Below, in pieces: positions 15,929 through 26,157 of a stretch of 64,000 bases of DNA. Source of the stretch: Pumilibacter muris (GTDB lineage: Bacteria; Bacillota; Clostridia; Christensenellales; Pumilibacteraceae); assembly GCF_943193045.1 (NCBI RefSeq), contig NZ_CALPCN010000001.1, forward strand, positions 434,001 to 498,000, given 5' to 3'. Both the position numbers and the translations under genes were made by a program. Numbering within the stretch: position 1 is the stretch's first letter; each line of letters opens with the position of its first letter. Under the pieces are notes generated by a model, which was given only the letters and a program-made list of their open reading frames with translations, did not search any database and was not told where the DNA came from.

Positions 15929-17185
15929 TTATTCCGCCACGTCGGAAGCGTAAAGCGGAAACCTTTCGGTAAGCTCGGCAACTTTCGCCGTGACAGCCGC
16001 AAGCGCGCTGTCTTTTTCTTTTATAACGCGGGCAATAAGCGAAGCGATTACTTTCATTTCGTTTTCTCCCATACCGCGAGTGGTAACGCTCGGAGTTCCT
16101 ATGCGGATTCCGCTCGTAATAAACGGCGACTGGGGGTCGTTTGGAATAGTGTTTTTATTTACCGTTATACGGCACTTATCGAGCAACGCTTCTATTTCTT
16201 TTCCCGTAGTGTTATGTTCGGCAAGTTTTAAAAGCATTAAATGGTTGTCGGTGCCTCCCGAAACAAGATTTACGCCTTCCGCAATAAAACCTTTTGCAAG
16301 AGCCTGAGCGTTCGATTTAACCTTAGTTTGATACGCCTTAAATTCGGGCGAAGCCGCTTCTTTAAGAGCGACTGCTTTACCCGCTATAACGTGCATTAAA
16401 GGTCCGCCCTGCGTGCCGGGAAAAACGGCTTTGTTTATTTTTTTCGCTATTTCTTCGTCGTTGCAAAGTATCATGCCGCCGCGCGGGCCTCTGAGAGTTT
16501 TGTGGGTAGTTGTTGTAACGACGTGCGCGTAAGGAAACGGCGACGGGTGATTTCCCGTAACAATAAGTCCCGCAATGTGCGCCACGTCAACCATCAAATA
16601 TGCGCCAACGCTATCGGCAATTTCACGGAAACGCTTGAAATCGATAACGCGCGAATAGGCGCTTGCTCCCGCTATAATCATTTTGGGTTTCTTCTCTTTC
16701 GCAAGCTTTTCCAAAGCGTCGTAATCTATGGTTTCGCCTTTGTCGCTAACTCCGTAAGGCACTATATTGTAGTTTTTCCCCGAAAAGTTTACGGGGCTGC
16801 CGTGCGTAAGATGCCCGCCGTGAGCAAGATTCATGCCGAGCACGGTGTCGCCTATGTTTAAAAGAGCGAAATACACAGCCAAATTCGCGTTTGCTCCGCT
16901 ATGCGGCTGTACGTTGGCATAATTGCAACCGAAAAGTTTTGTAGCTCTCGCTATGGCAAGGTCTTCCACTTCGTCAACATACATGCAACCGCCGTAATAG
17001 CGCTTGCCGCTGTAACCTTCGGCATATTTATTAGTTAAATGCGAACCAACCGCAGCCATAACTGCCGGCGTAACAAAATTTTCGCTTGCAATAAGTTCTA
17101 TATGCTCGCGCTGGCGCACAAGCTCGCGCTTCATCGCTTCGGCACACTCGGGGTCGGTGGCGGCTATAAGTTTAAGGTCTATCAT
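15929..17185 (-). CDS. glyA: serine hydroxymethyltransferase
   Basis: A 418-residue SHMT, which interconverts serine and glycine with tetrahydrofolate. Family motifs in order: [81 protein letters not shown] with the PLP Lys, and [11 protein letters not shown]. The ATG overlaps the RseC-like stop by four bases and has GGAG five bases upstream. Full length. Confidence 0.98.
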   Translation of the reverse strand: MIDLKLIAATDPECAEAMKRELVRQREHIELIASENFVTPAVMAAVGSHLTNKYAEGYSGKRYYGGCMYVDEVEDLAIARATKLFGCNYANVQPHSGANANLAVYFALLNIGDTVLGMNLAHGGHLTHGSPVNFSGKNYNIVPYGVSDKGETIDYDALEKLAKEKKPKMIIAGASAYSRVIDFKRFREIADSVGAYLMVDVAHIAGLIVTGNHPSPFPYAHVVTTTTHKTLRGPRGGMILCNDEEIAKKINKAVFPGTQGGPLMHVIAGKAVALKEAASPEFKAYQTKVKSNAQALAKGFIAEGVNLVSGGTDNHLMLLKLAEHNTTGKEIEALLDKCRITVNKNTIPNDPQSPFITSGIRIGTPSVTTRGMGENEMKVIASLIARVIKEKDSALAAVTAKVAELTERFPLYASDVAE

Positions 17186-17622
17186 TTATCTTCTCCTTCT
17201 TTTGGTTTTTCGGTTTCTGTCGCGCTTATTTTGCTTACTATAACAGGCAAATATTTTTTACTGCGGCGGTAAAGTCTTTCAATAAAATATACTGTGGGAA
17301 TGCTTATTGCAAGCCCTATTACACCGCCTAAAAACATAGCTTTTTCGCCGTATGAAAACGGAATAACAAGCCCCGCAAATAAGAACAAAAGCGGCAAAAT
17401 GTATAAATACAAGTAAGAGCCTTTAACTTGTTTTTCGGGCATAGCAACGGCAACGCTGTCACCCGTCTCGCATTCTATTTGGGAAAGCGCAGGCAAAATC
17501 AAATGATTTTTTCGCCCGAAACCGCACGCCTTGCAACCTTCGCATTTTGCGTTTTTTACTATTTTAACGTAGTATCTGTTCTTTTTTCTCGCGTGCACGG
17601 TGCAATACTCTATTCTTTCCAT
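17182..17622 (-). CDS. RseC/SoxR-reducing-family membrane protein
   Basis: A 146-residue protein. The N-terminal part carries a Cys cluster in [16 protein letters not shown]; two hydrophobic helices follow ([35 protein letters not shown]) and a polar tail. This layout matches the SoxR-reducing system RseC family, cytoplasmic Cys domain then two membrane helices. In other bacteria RseC works with Rnf-type proteins; no rnf gene is in view, so the job here is unknown. ATG at 17622 overlaps the tcdA end by 13 bases; upstream sites lack support. Confidence 0.78.
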   Translation of the reverse strand: MERIEYCTVHARKKNRYYVKIVKNAKCEGCKACGFGRKNHLILPALSQIECETGDSVAVAMPEKQVKGSYLYLYILPLLFLFAGLVIPFSYGEKAMFLGGVIGLAISIPTVYFIERLYRRSKKYLPVIVSKISATETEKPKEGEDK

Positions 17623-18302
17623 ATTATATCCGTAACAATCTGTTGAGCCATTAAGCAACCCGCCGCATTAGGTGCATAGCTTACTGTGCCCGGCACTCCG
17701 TCGGCAACTATAGGCAGTCCCGCGTCGCACACCGTTTTTAACGACTTTATTCCCGCCTCCCGCAACTTTTTGCGCATTACGCGAGCAAGTCCGTCACCCG
17801 ACGTTTTAAACACGTCTTTAACTTCGAAACGCGGAGCAAGCCTATTGCCTGACCCCATTGCGGAAATCACGGGAATGCCGCTTTGCACAGCGCGAACGAT
17901 TAAATCGGTTTTATCCGCAACGCTGTCTATGCAGTCGGCAACATAATCGTACCGTTCGCAAAAAATTTGTTCTGCGGTTTCATTCGAATACCGCATAAAC
18001 TTTTGCTCTACTCGGCAATCGGGCGCGATTTCGGCGGCGCGCAACACCGCCGCTTCCGTTTTGGCGCGTCCTATATTCAAAACGGTGCAAAGAATTTGAC
18101 GGTTTAAGTTGGTTTCGTCGAACGTGTCGCAATCCACTACGGTAAGTTTCCCCACGCCCGCGCGAACAAGCATTTCAAAAGCGCAACCGCCCACTCCGCC
18201 GAGCCCCACTACGAGAACCGACGAATTGACGAGCTTACTTAGGTTAGCCGCCCCTATAAGCTTTTCGGTACGTTGCAAACGGTTATATTTCAAGTCGCTC
18301 AT
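17610..18302 (-). CDS. tcdA: tRNA threonylcarbamoyladenosine dehydratase TcdA-like (ThiF/E1 family)
   Basis: A 230-residue E1-like enzyme. VLVVGLGGVGGCAFEMLVRAGVGKLTVVDCD is the adenylate-binding Rossmann start, NRQI and YVADCIDSVADKTDLI follow, and GMSAMGSGNRLAPR-like and PNAAGCLMAQQIV complete the TcdA type. TcdA cyclises t6A to ct6A in tRNAs reading ANN codons. ATG at 18302 overlaps the hisS stop (ATGA). Other ThiF-family roles are possible, but size and the GSGN block favour TcdA. Confidence 0.9.
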   Translation of the reverse strand: MSDLKYNRLQRTEKLIGAANLSKLVNSSVLVVGLGGVGGCAFEMLVRAGVGKLTVVDCDTFDETNLNRQILCTVLNIGRAKTEAAVLRAAEIAPDCRVEQKFMRYSNETAEQIFCERYDYVADCIDSVADKTDLIVRAVQSGIPVISAMGSGNRLAPRFEVKDVFKTSGDGLARVMRKKLREAGIKSLKTVCDAGLPIVADGVPGTVSYAPNAAGCLMAQQIVTDIIWKE

Positions 18303-19552
18303 CTGCTTGCGAAAAATTCCACAATCGCGTTTACCGCACAACTTTCCGAATGTCCGTCCGACAACCGTTTTACGGTAACGGTGCCGTTGGCTTTTTCGCT
18401 TTCGCCTATAACCGCCGCATATTCGGCGCCCTGTTTATCGGCAAATTTGAACTGCGCTTTCAAGCTTCTTCCCGTGCTGTCGCAATCCGCGCTTATTCCG
18501 CCGCTACGCAAAGCGCGAACAAGCATTGTGCAATCGTCCGCAAACTCGGGCGACTGACTCACCGCCATAACCTTTATACGTTTTTCGGGCTTAAAAGGCG
18601 AGTTTAACGCCTCTTTGAGCAAAATCAACCTTTCTATTCCCATTCCGAATCCTACGCAAGGAGTGTGCTTTCCGCCTACGGATTCCACAAGATTATCGTA
18701 TCTGCCGCCCCCGCAAACAGTGCCCTGCGCACCGAGCGCGTCGGTAACGAATTCGAACACTGTTTTTGTATAGTAATCGAGTCCGCGAACAATTCCCGAA
18801 TCAACTTTAAACGGAATTTTCGCCGCAGTAAGCAACGTTTTCAGTCTTTCCATGTGGGCGGCGCAATCGTCGCAAATATAATCGAGAATACTCGGAGCGT
18901 TCGCCACAACGGATTTGCAAGACGGAACTTTGCAGTCGATAATTCTAAGCGGATTTGTTTTTAAGCGCGTATGGCACGTTTCGCACAATTCAGCCTTGTG
19001 CGCTTCTCCGAAAGACCGCAAAGCCTCGTTATACGCTTTTCTGCAATTCGGGCAACCTATGCTGTTTATATTTAGCGACAGCGAAGTAATACCGAATTTA
19101 ATCAAAAAATCGTATGCGAGAGAAATTACTTCGAAATCGTATTCAGGCGCGTCGCCGCCGTAAAATTCCACGCCGAATTGATGGTGTTCCCTAAGCCTTC
19201 CCGCCGCAGGACGTTCGTATCTGAAAACAGGCGAAAAGTAGAACATTTTTAACGGCAAAGTTTCGCTTTCCAAAGAATTCTCAACGTAACTGCGCGCTAC
19301 GGGCGCGGTGCCTTCGGGTTTAAGCGTTACGCTTCGCCCGCCCTTATCGGTAAACGTGTACATTTCTTTGCCGACTACGTCGGTGTCGTCGCCTATCGAA
19401 CGCAAAAACAGCTCGGTATGCTCGAAAGCGGGCGTGCGGATTTCGCGCGCGTTATACAGCGCGCATATTTCTCTTGCAAGAGCTTCCGCCTGTTGCCACT
19501 TGTGGCTTTCGGAAGGGAGCACGTCTTTTGTTCCTCTCGGAATGCTTATCAT
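18299..19552 (-). CDS. hisS: histidyl-tRNA synthetase
   Basis: A 417-residue class II synthetase. SIPRGTKDVLPSESHKWQ at the N-terminus, motif 2 TLKPEGTAPVARSYVE and FRYERPAAGRLREHHQFG, the histidine-binding RGLDYYTKTVFEF, GGGRYDNL and motif 3 GFGMGIERLIL, then the anticodon-binding domain. A Cys-rich insert around CETCHTRLKTNPLRIIDCK, CPNC and CDDC is present, as in many Firmicute HisRS. aspS, its usual partner, is not adjacent. Confidence 0.98.
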   Translation of the reverse strand: MISIPRGTKDVLPSESHKWQQAEALAREICALYNAREIRTPAFEHTELFLRSIGDDTDVVGKEMYTFTDKGGRSVTLKPEGTAPVARSYVENSLESETLPLKMFYFSPVFRYERPAAGRLREHHQFGVEFYGGDAPEYDFEVISLAYDFLIKFGITSLSLNINSIGCPNCRKAYNEALRSFGEAHKAELCETCHTRLKTNPLRIIDCKVPSCKSVVANAPSILDYICDDCAAHMERLKTLLTAAKIPFKVDSGIVRGLDYYTKTVFEFVTDALGAQGTVCGGGRYDNLVESVGGKHTPCVGFGMGIERLILLKEALNSPFKPEKRIKVMAVSQSPEFADDCTMLVRALRSGGISADCDSTGRSLKAQFKFADKQGAEYAAVIGESEKANGTVTVKRLSDGHSESCAVNAIVEFFASR

Positions 19553-19565
19553 AGTAACCTGCTTT

Positions 19566-20876
19566 TTATAAAATATATTTCTTTAAATCATGCCTACGCA
19601 TACGTTCGCCGAGATGCTCGGAAACGTATTTTTCGTCTATTTTAACCTCAACTGTGGGATGGTCGCCCGACGCGTTAAAGCTGAGGTCTTCGAGCAACTT
19701 CTCCATAATGGTGTGAAGTCTGCGCGCGCCTATGTCTTCTCTTACGTTGTTATCGTCCACCGCAATTTCGGCAAGCATACGAATAGCCTCGTCGGTATAC
19801 GAAAGTTTGATATTGTCTACTCCGAGCATAGCTCCGTACTGACGGGTTATGGCGTTTTCGGTTTCGGTAAGAATTTTCACAAAATCGTCTGCGGTTAAAC
19901 TATTCAGCTCTACGCATACGGGGAACCGCCCTTGAAACTCGGGAATCAAGTCGCTGATAGAACTAACGTGGAATGCGCCCGACGCTATAAACAAAATATA
20001 GTCTGTTTTCATTGCTCCGTATTTTGTCATAACCGTGCAACCTTCCACTATGGGAAGTATGTCGCGTTGCACACCTTCACGCGATACGTCCGGTCCGTTC
20101 GAAGCTCCTTTGCCCGCTATTTTATCGATTTCGTCTATAAATATAACGCCCTGCTGCTCTGCACGTTTCAATCCCTCGCTGTTTATAGCGTCCATATCGA
20201 TATGCTTTTCCGATTCTTCGAGCGTTAAAAGCTTAACCGCTTCTTTAACCGTAAGCTTGCGCTTTTTTCGTTTTTTGGGAACAAGTCCGCCGAATATGTC
20301 GCCCAAATTTATTTCGGCTCCCATGCCAGGCATAATTTCAACAGGCTTGGGCGCGTCGTTCACCTCTATTTCGAGCATGTGCGAATCGAGCTTGCCCGCG
20401 TTTAAGTCTTCTTGAAGTTGTGCTCTGAGCGCGCTTTCGGGCATATCGGCGTTTTGCTTTTTCTTGCTTGAAACAAGAGCGTCGAGAATTTTCTTTTCCG
20501 CAGCCGCCTTGCTCGTTTTTTCCACTTCGGCAAGCTTTTCTTCTTTAACGAGACGTACCGCCACTTCCGCGAGGTCGCGTATCATAGATTCCACGTCGCG
20601 CCCCACATACCCCACTTCGGTAAACTTAGTGGCCTCGACTTTTATAAACGGGGCTTTAACGAGCTTGGCGAGTCTACGCGCTATTTCCGTTTTACCTACG
20701 CCGGTAGGTCCTTTCATGATAATATTTTTCGGCGTTATTTCCTCGCGCAGATTGTCGGGAAGCATACTGCGACGGTATCTATTTCTGAGAGCTACCGCAA
20801 CCGCTTTCTTCGCGTCTTGCTGACCTATAATATATTTATCGAGTTCCGTAACTATTTGCTTGGGAGAAAGTTCCAT
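19566..20876 (-). CDS. hslU: ATP-dependent protease ATPase subunit HslU (ClpY)
   Basis: A 436-residue AAA+ unfoldase. [29 protein letters not shown] begins the domain, [19 protein letters not shown] is Walker [16 protein letters not shown] is the pore loop, [11 protein letters not shown] is Walker B, and the C-terminal [13 protein letters not shown] and the [18 protein letters not shown] tail are typical for docking into HslV. ATG at 20876 sits five bases after GAGGAGGTG, which is inside the hslV stop region. An upstream in-frame start would add 15 residues without support. Confidence 0.98.
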   Translation of the reverse strand: MELSPKQIVTELDKYIIGQQDAKKAVAVALRNRYRRSMLPDNLREEITPKNIIMKGPTGVGKTEIARRLAKLVKAPFIKVEATKFTEVGYVGRDVESMIRDLAEVAVRLVKEEKLAEVEKTSKAAAEKKILDALVSSKKKQNADMPESALRAQLQEDLNAGKLDSHMLEIEVNDAPKPVEIMPGMGAEINLGDIFGGLVPKKRKKRKLTVKEAVKLLTLEESEKHIDMDAINSEGLKRAEQQGVIFIDEIDKIAGKGASNGPDVSREGVQRDILPIVEGCTVMTKYGAMKTDYILFIASGAFHVSSISDLIPEFQGRFPVCVELNSLTADDFVKILTETENAITRQYGAMLGVDNIKLSYTDEAIRMLAEIAVDDNNVREDIGARRLHTIMEKLLEDLSFNASGDHPTVEVKIDEKYVSEHLGERMRRHDLKKYIL

Positions 20877-20878
20877 AA

Positions 20879-21412
20879 TCACACCTCCTCTACCGTAAGA
20901 TTGCCGTTGGTGAATATGCAAATCGACGAGGCGATTCTCATAGCCTTTTCCGCAATCTCGCGGGCATTGAGCTTTGTGTTCTCGGCAAGCGCGCGAGCCG
21001 CCGCAAGCGCGTAGTTACCGCCGCTGCCTATTGCGCAAATTCCGTTTTCCGGTTCTATTACGTCGCCCACGCCGGACACCACCAAAAGGTCGCGCGAGTC
21101 AGCAACAATCATCATAGCTTCCAACTGCCGCAAAATTTTGTCGCCGCGCCAAAGCTGAGCGAGTTCCACAGCGCTGCGCATAAGATTTCCGCTGTATTTG
21201 TGCAACATTCCTTCGAACCTTTCACTCAAAGTAAAAGCGTCGGCTACAGAGCCGGCAAATCCTATAACAACTTTGTCGTCGTAAAGTCGGCGCACTTTCA
21301 CAGCGTTCGACTTCATAACAACGCTTTGACCTGCGGTTACTTGCCCGTCTCCCGCAATAACCGTTTTGCCGTCTTTTTTCACGGCAACAATAGTCGTTCC
21401 TCTAAGTTCCAT
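20879..21412 (-). CDS. hslV: ATP-dependent protease peptidase subunit HslV (ClpQ)
   Basis: A 177-residue threonine protease of the proteasome-beta fold. The precursor begins [18 protein letters not shown]; Thr6 would be the mature N-terminal nucleophile after removal of [28 protein letters not shown] and [15 protein letters not shown] are conserved. It forms two hexameric rings with HslU caps. In Bacillus this slot is codV-clpQ-clpY-codY after topA-trmFO; here xerC (codV) and codY are missing. Confidence 0.98.
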   Translation of the reverse strand: MELRGTTIVAVKKDGKTVIAGDGQVTAGQSVVMKSNAVKVRRLYDDKVVIGFAGSVADAFTLSERFEGMLHKYSGNLMRSAVELAQLWRGDKILRQLEAMMIVADSRDLLVVSGVGDVIEPENGICAIGSGGNYALAAARALAENTKLNAREIAEKAMRIASSICIFTNGNLTVEEV

Positions 21413-21475
21413 TCTAATATAAACTCCTATAATATTTTGCCTTATAATAATTCATCGGTATTACCGAAAAGTATA

Positions 21476-22798
21476 CTACATTTTTTCGGATAAATCAATT
21501 AAATCGTTCGCTTTTTTAAATTCGAGCAAATCGCGTTCCGAGCGCGCGCAATATTCTTCTTTTCGTTTCGCTTTGTCGCGCACATGTTCGGCAAGCGGCG
21601 GCAAAATTCCGAAATTAGCGTTCATAGGCTGAAAATTCGGATTGGGCGAAGTTATATACCGATACAGCGAACCTATTATCGTAGTGGGCGGCAACAAAAG
21701 CGGTTCCTGTTTTTTTAGCGCACGCACAACGTTCAGACCCGCAATAAGTCCCGACGCAATGCTTTCAACATATCCTTCCACTCCCGAAAGTTGCCCCGCT
21801 ATAAAAGTATTTTTGCTGTTTTTCAACCGCGAATAGCAATCGAGTTCGCTCGGCGAATTTATATAAGTGTTTCGGTGCATAACGCCGTAACGGACGAATT
21901 CGGCGTTTTTTAGCGCCGGAATCATTCCGAAAACTCTTTTCTGTTCCCCGAATTTCAAGTTGGTTTGAAACCCGACTATATTGTACATTGTTCTTTCGGC
22001 GTTCTCCGCGCGAAGTTGAACCACAGCATACGGTCTTTTTCCCGTTTCGGGATGAACGAATCCTACGGGGCGCAAAGGTCCGAATCGAATGGAATCTTCT
22101 CCGCGCGCCGCCATAACTTCTATCGGCATACACCCTTCGAAAATTTCCCGCTTGTCGAACTCGTGAAGATTAGCGCGCTCCGCGCCCGCAAGTTCGGCAA
22201 CGAAAGCCGAATACTCTTCTTTTGTAAGCGGGCAATTCAAATAGTCGCTGTCGCCTTTGCCGTATCTGTTAGCTGAAAAACATTTTGAAAAGTCTATAGT
22301 ACAAGCGTCAACTATGGGCGCGGACGCATCGTAAAAGCCGAGAGAATCGCCTATCCGCCTTTTAAGAGCGTCGTTTATTCCGCCCACCGTTAAAGGTCCC
22401 GTAGACACAACGGTCAGTTCGCCGTCGTTCCAATCGTTCGCCGTTTCCGACGCAACTGTTATGTTAGGGTGCGTTTTAATGCTTTCCGTTACACTCTTTG
22501 AGAAAAGCTCGCGGTCAACAGCCAAAGCGCCTCCTGCGGGCACTTTGCACTTTTCGGCACAGCGCAATAAAAAACTGCCGAGCGCCCTCAGCTCGTTTTT
22601 AAGAAGTCCTCCCGCAGTACCGCGTTCGTCGGATTTTAAAGAATTCGAACATACGAGTTCGGCAAAATTCGCACTCTTGTGAGCGGGCGAAAACAACTTG
22701 GGTTTGCAATCGACAAGCTTAACGGAGTAGCCGCTTTCGGCTATTTTATGCGCGGCTTCGCATCCGGCAAGCCCCGCTCCTATAACGGTTACGTCCAA
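21476..22798 (-). CDS. trmFO: methylenetetrahydrofolate-tRNA-(uracil-5-)-methyltransferase TrmFO
   Basis: A 440-residue FAD protein that makes m5U54 in the T loop of tRNA using methylene-THF. VTVIGAGLAGCEAAHKIAESG is the FAD-binding Rossmann motif; ELVCSNSLKSDE, VDRELFSKSVTE, GCMPIEVMAARGEDSIRFGPLRPVGF, VVQLRAENAERTMYNIVGFQTNL and FAGQLSGVEGYVESIASG are TrmFO signatures. The start is TTG at 22798. Its place after topA is typical for Firmicutes. Confidence 0.98.
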   Translation of the reverse strand: MDVTVIGAGLAGCEAAHKIAESGYSVKLVDCKPKLFSPAHKSANFAELVCSNSLKSDERGTAGGLLKNELRALGSFLLRCAEKCKVPAGGALAVDRELFSKSVTESIKTHPNITVASETANDWNDGELTVVSTGPLTVGGINDALKRRIGDSLGFYDASAPIVDACTIDFSKCFSANRYGKGDSDYLNCPLTKEEYSAFVAELAGAERANLHEFDKREIFEGCMPIEVMAARGEDSIRFGPLRPVGFVHPETGKRPYAVVQLRAENAERTMYNIVGFQTNLKFGEQKRVFGMIPALKNAEFVRYGVMHRNTYINSPSELDCYSRLKNSKNTFIAGQLSGVEGYVESIASGLIAGLNVVRALKKQEPLLLPPTTIIGSLYRYITSPNPNFQPMNANFGILPPLAEHVRDKAKRKEEYCARSERDLLEFKKANDLIDLSEKM

Positions 22799-22801
22799 CT
22801 G

Positions 22802-25060
22802 CTAATCCGCCTTAGTTTTGTATTTGCAAGTTTTAGAAGCGCAAACGTGATAAACTCCGTCTTTGTACTTTCGTATCAGCAAATGGCTTCCGCAATCGGG
22901 GCATTTGCCTTCGGCAAGCGGAGCGTTTGCGGTAAACCGACATTCGGGATAACCTGTGCAACCGTAAAACACGGAGCCGCGCGAGTTTATTTGTTTTAAA
23001 GGTTTGCCGCACTGAGGGCACGGCGCCGATTCGACTTTTTCCTGCGCTTCGCCGTTCTTATCTATATTAACGATATTTTTACATTCCGGATAACCGGGAC
23101 ACGCAAGGAACGGACCGTACTTGCCTTGTTTGAGAACCATAGTTCTTCCGCATTTTTCGCATTTAACGTTGGATTCCTCGTTGGTCGTTTCGGTTTGAGT
23201 CGCGGGTTTCCCCGTCTCTTCGTCGTAAGGCAAAGTAGTGCGACATTTCGGATAGTTGGGACAAGCCAAAAATTTGCCGAACCGTCCGTTTTTAACCACC
23301 ATAAGAGTGCCGCATGTGGGGCACGGAAAGTCGGTTTTTTCGTCGGGAGCTTTAAGGCTGAACGTGTCGCCGAGCGCTTCGGATATTTTTTCCTCGAAGC
23401 CGTTGTAAAAGTCGCCAACAACGCGCTGCCATATAACTCCGCCTTCCTCTATTTCGTCGAGACGTTTTTCCATACCCGCCGTGAATTTAACGTCCATAAT
23501 ATCGGGGAAGTATTTAATTAACATGTCGGTTACGTCCATGCCGAGCTGTGTGGGACGTATATATTTGCCCTCATGCTCGGTATAGCTGCGAGCGTTCAAA
23601 AGCGTTACGGTGGGCGTGTAGGTTGCGGGACGACCTATTCCCTTTTCTTCCATAGTTTTTACAAGACTTGCTTCGGTAAACCTTGCGGGCGGTTTAGTGA
23701 ACTTTTGTTCGTACTTATATTCGCAGAAACCGAGTTTTTCTCCCTCGTGCAAATCGGGCAGTTTTCCCGACTCTTCCTCGTCCTCTTTGCTCTCGTCGGT
23801 ATACATATTATACACTGCGGTATAACCTGCAAACAGCGGAGATTTACCCGTAACTTTAAATCCGTAGTTGCCCGCCGTTATATCCACCGACAGCGAATTA
23901 TATGTCGCTTCGCTCATCTGACTTGCCATAAAGCGTTCGTAAATCAATTTATACAGCTTGTAATGGTATTTGTTCACCGCGTTTTTTATGCTTTCGGGAG
24001 TGCGGCTGAGCGATATAGGACGAATAGCTTCGTGGGCGTCTTGCGCGCTCTTTTTGGAAGCATAAATATTAGGCTTTGCGGGAATAAACTTTTCTCCGAA
24101 TTTTTCCGAAATGTAAGAGCGGGCTTCTTTTATGGCGTCGTCCGACACTCGGGTCGAGTCGGTTCTTATATAAGTTATAAGAGCAACCTTGCCTTCTCCC
24201 GGTAAGTCTACGCCCTCGTACAGCGACTGGGCAGCGCTCGAAGTTTGCTTTAAAGACATTCCGAGCTTATTGAGAGCGTCCTGTTGCATAGAACTCGTTA
24301 TAAACGGCGCTGGCGGCTTAGACTTTGTTACGGATTTTTTAACGTTTACAACTTCGTATTCTTTTCCGTCGAGCTCCGATATAACTTCTTTCAGAGTTTG
24401 CTCGTTGGGTATTTTGAATTTTTGCTTATTACGCGTTGCAAGCGCCGCTTTGATTTTTGAGCCGCTTTGGTTTTTTAAAACCGAAAAAAACGGCCAGTAT
24501 TCTTCGGGCTTGAAATTCAGAATTTCGCGCTCGCGTTCCACAACGAGGCGCAACGTTACCGATTGCACTCTTCCCGCCGAAAGTTTGTTTTGAATTTTTT
24601 TGCACAACACGGGGCTTAGCTTATAACCAACCAAACGGTCGAGCACGCGCCGCGCCTGTTGGGCGTCAACAAGATTTATGTCTATTGCTCGCGGGTTCTT
24701 TAAAGCGTTTTGAACGGCTTTTTTGCTTATTTCGTTGAACTCGATACGAACGGGACTGTCTTCGGGTATTCCGAGAATGTTCGCAACATGCCACGATATT
24801 GCTTCGCCTTCGCGGTCCGGGTCGGTTGCGAGCAAAACTTCGTCCGCTTTGGAAACGGCGGCTTTCAGTTGCTCGACAACGTCTTTCTTGTCGTCCATAA
24901 TAACGTATTTTGGCTCGAAATCCTTTTTAACGTTTACGGCGAGAGTCTTTGCGGGCAAGTCGCGCACATGTCCTTTGGTGGCGAAAACTCTGTAACCCGG
25001 TCCGAGATACTTTTCTACAGTTTCCTTTTTACCTATACCTTCGATTACCACTAATTTCAA
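22802..25060 (-). CDS. topA: DNA topoisomerase I (type IA)
   Basis: A 752-residue enzyme that relaxes negative supercoils. The Toprim domain at ~1-110 has the acidic DPDREGEAISWH motif; the nucleophile is Y297 in ALITYIRTDSTRVS; EAIRPISLSRTP follows, and four C-terminal zinc-ribbon repeats begin at about residue 570 (CPTCG, CEKCG, CPQCG, CPDCG). The usual N-terminal VESPAKAKTI is here VIEGIGKKETV, keeping Glu and Lys. The start is TTG at 25060 with GAGG upstream. Confidence 0.97.
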   Translation of the reverse strand: MKLVVIEGIGKKETVEKYLGPGYRVFATKGHVRDLPAKTLAVNVKKDFEPKYVIMDDKKDVVEQLKAAVSKADEVLLATDPDREGEAISWHVANILGIPEDSPVRIEFNEISKKAVQNALKNPRAIDINLVDAQQARRVLDRLVGYKLSPVLCKKIQNKLSAGRVQSVTLRLVVEREREILNFKPEEYWPFFSVLKNQSGSKIKAALATRNKQKFKIPNEQTLKEVISELDGKEYEVVNVKKSVTKSKPPAPFITSSMQQDALNKLGMSLKQTSSAAQSLYEGVDLPGEGKVALITYIRTDSTRVSDDAIKEARSYISEKFGEKFIPAKPNIYASKKSAQDAHEAIRPISLSRTPESIKNAVNKYHYKLYKLIYERFMASQMSEATYNSLSVDITAGNYGFKVTGKSPLFAGYTAVYNMYTDESKEDEEESGKLPDLHEGEKLGFCEYKYEQKFTKPPARFTEASLVKTMEEKGIGRPATYTPTVTLLNARSYTEHEGKYIRPTQLGMDVTDMLIKYFPDIMDVKFTAGMEKRLDEIEEGGVIWQRVVGDFYNGFEEKISEALGDTFSLKAPDEKTDFPCPTCGTLMVVKNGRFGKFLACPNYPKCRTTLPYDEETGKPATQTETTNEESNVKCEKCGRTMVLKQGKYGPFLACPGYPECKNIVNIDKNGEAQEKVESAPCPQCGKPLKQINSRGSVFYGCTGYPECRFTANAPLAEGKCPDCGSHLLIRKYKDGVYHVCASKTCKYKTKAD

Positions 25061-25077
25061 GTTGAACTTTCCTCACT

Positions 25078-26157
25078 TTACGCCAAACAAAAAATGTTCG
25101 ACTGTTTTCTTTTTACTATGCCTTTAAGTTCCATCAAAGACAGCAGCGCCGTTAATTTTTGCGGCGCCATTTCGGCAGAAAGCACGAGCGAATCGAAATT
25201 CTTTTCACCCGACAGTAGTATGTTATAAATCTTTTGTTCAAAAATGTCAAGCTGAATTGAGCGGGTATTTTTTTTGATTTTGCGAAAAGACAGGTTTAAC
25301 GCTTCGCAAACGTCCTCCGCCGAAAGCGCGGGAACGGCGCCGTCGCAAAGCAAACGGTTGGAACCTATCGAACTTGCGCTCGTTATATTGCCGGGCACGG
25401 CAAACAAAGTTCTGTTTTGCTCGCACGCATAATCCGCCGTGATTAAAGCGCCGCTTTTAAAACCTGCCTCAACAACAATTACGCCCATGCTCAATCCGCT
25501 TATAATTCGGTTGCGCTCGGGAAATGTGAAACGATTGGCTTCCTTTCGCGGAAGATATTCGGTTATCACAAGTCCGCCCGAACCGACTATTTCTTCGCTT
25601 AATCCGAAATTAGACTGCGGGGCGATACAGTTAAGCCCGCTTCCGAGCACGGCAATCGTCTTTCCGCCCGCTTTAAGCGTGGCTCTATGCGCATAAGTGT
25701 CTATGCCATGAGCAAGCCCGCTAACTATGGTTACATTATATTTGCACAAGTCGGTAACAAGACGGTACGTCGCTTCTTTTCCGTAAAGACTGCATTCCCG
25801 AGTGCCGACCACGCCTATGCAATTAGAATTTATTAAAGAAATATCGCCTTTGTAATACAAAAGAGTGGGCGGGTCAACCTCTCGCTGAGCGAGCAGTTCG
25901 GGAAACTTATCGAACGTTATAAACGATATTCCCATGTTATCGAGCTTTTCTATGCTTTTTAATAAAAAATCTTCGTTACGGTATCTTATTAAAGCGTCGA
26001 AAGCTTGTTCTCCGAAAGCGGAAACGTTCGTAAGCTCGGTTCCGATTTTTTCCCAAAGTTCGAGCGGAGAGAATTTCGACAACAGAGCGTTTGCCCTGCG
26101 CGAAGTAATGCCCGAAATTCCGAGCCAATAATAAACAAGATTTTCCGTAACGCCCAT
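25078..26157 (-). CDS. dprA: DNA-processing protein DprA
   Basis: A 359-residue DprA/Smf. Rossmann core motifs: GVVGTRECSLYGKEATYRL, VSGLAHGIDTYAHRATLKAGGKTIAVLGSGL, PRKEANRFTFPERNRIISGLS, VVVEAGFKSGALITADYA and LFAVPGNITSASSIGSNRLL. The C-terminal winged-helix domain follows. DprA loads RecA on incoming single-stranded DNA in natural transformation. It is encoded between comM and topA, the common Firmicute order, one base after comM. Confidence 0.97.
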   Translation of the reverse strand: MGVTENLVYYWLGISGITSRRANALLSKFSPLELWEKIGTELTNVSAFGEQAFDALIRYRNEDFLLKSIEKLDNMGISFITFDKFPELLAQREVDPPTLLYYKGDISLINSNCIGVVGTRECSLYGKEATYRLVTDLCKYNVTIVSGLAHGIDTYAHRATLKAGGKTIAVLGSGLNCIAPQSNFGLSEEIVGSGGLVITEYLPRKEANRFTFPERNRIISGLSMGVIVVEAGFKSGALITADYACEQNRTLFAVPGNITSASSIGSNRLLCDGAVPALSAEDVCEALNLSFRKIKKNTRSIQLDIFEQKIYNILLSGEKNFDSLVLSAEMAPQKLTALLSLMELKGIVKRKQSNIFCLA

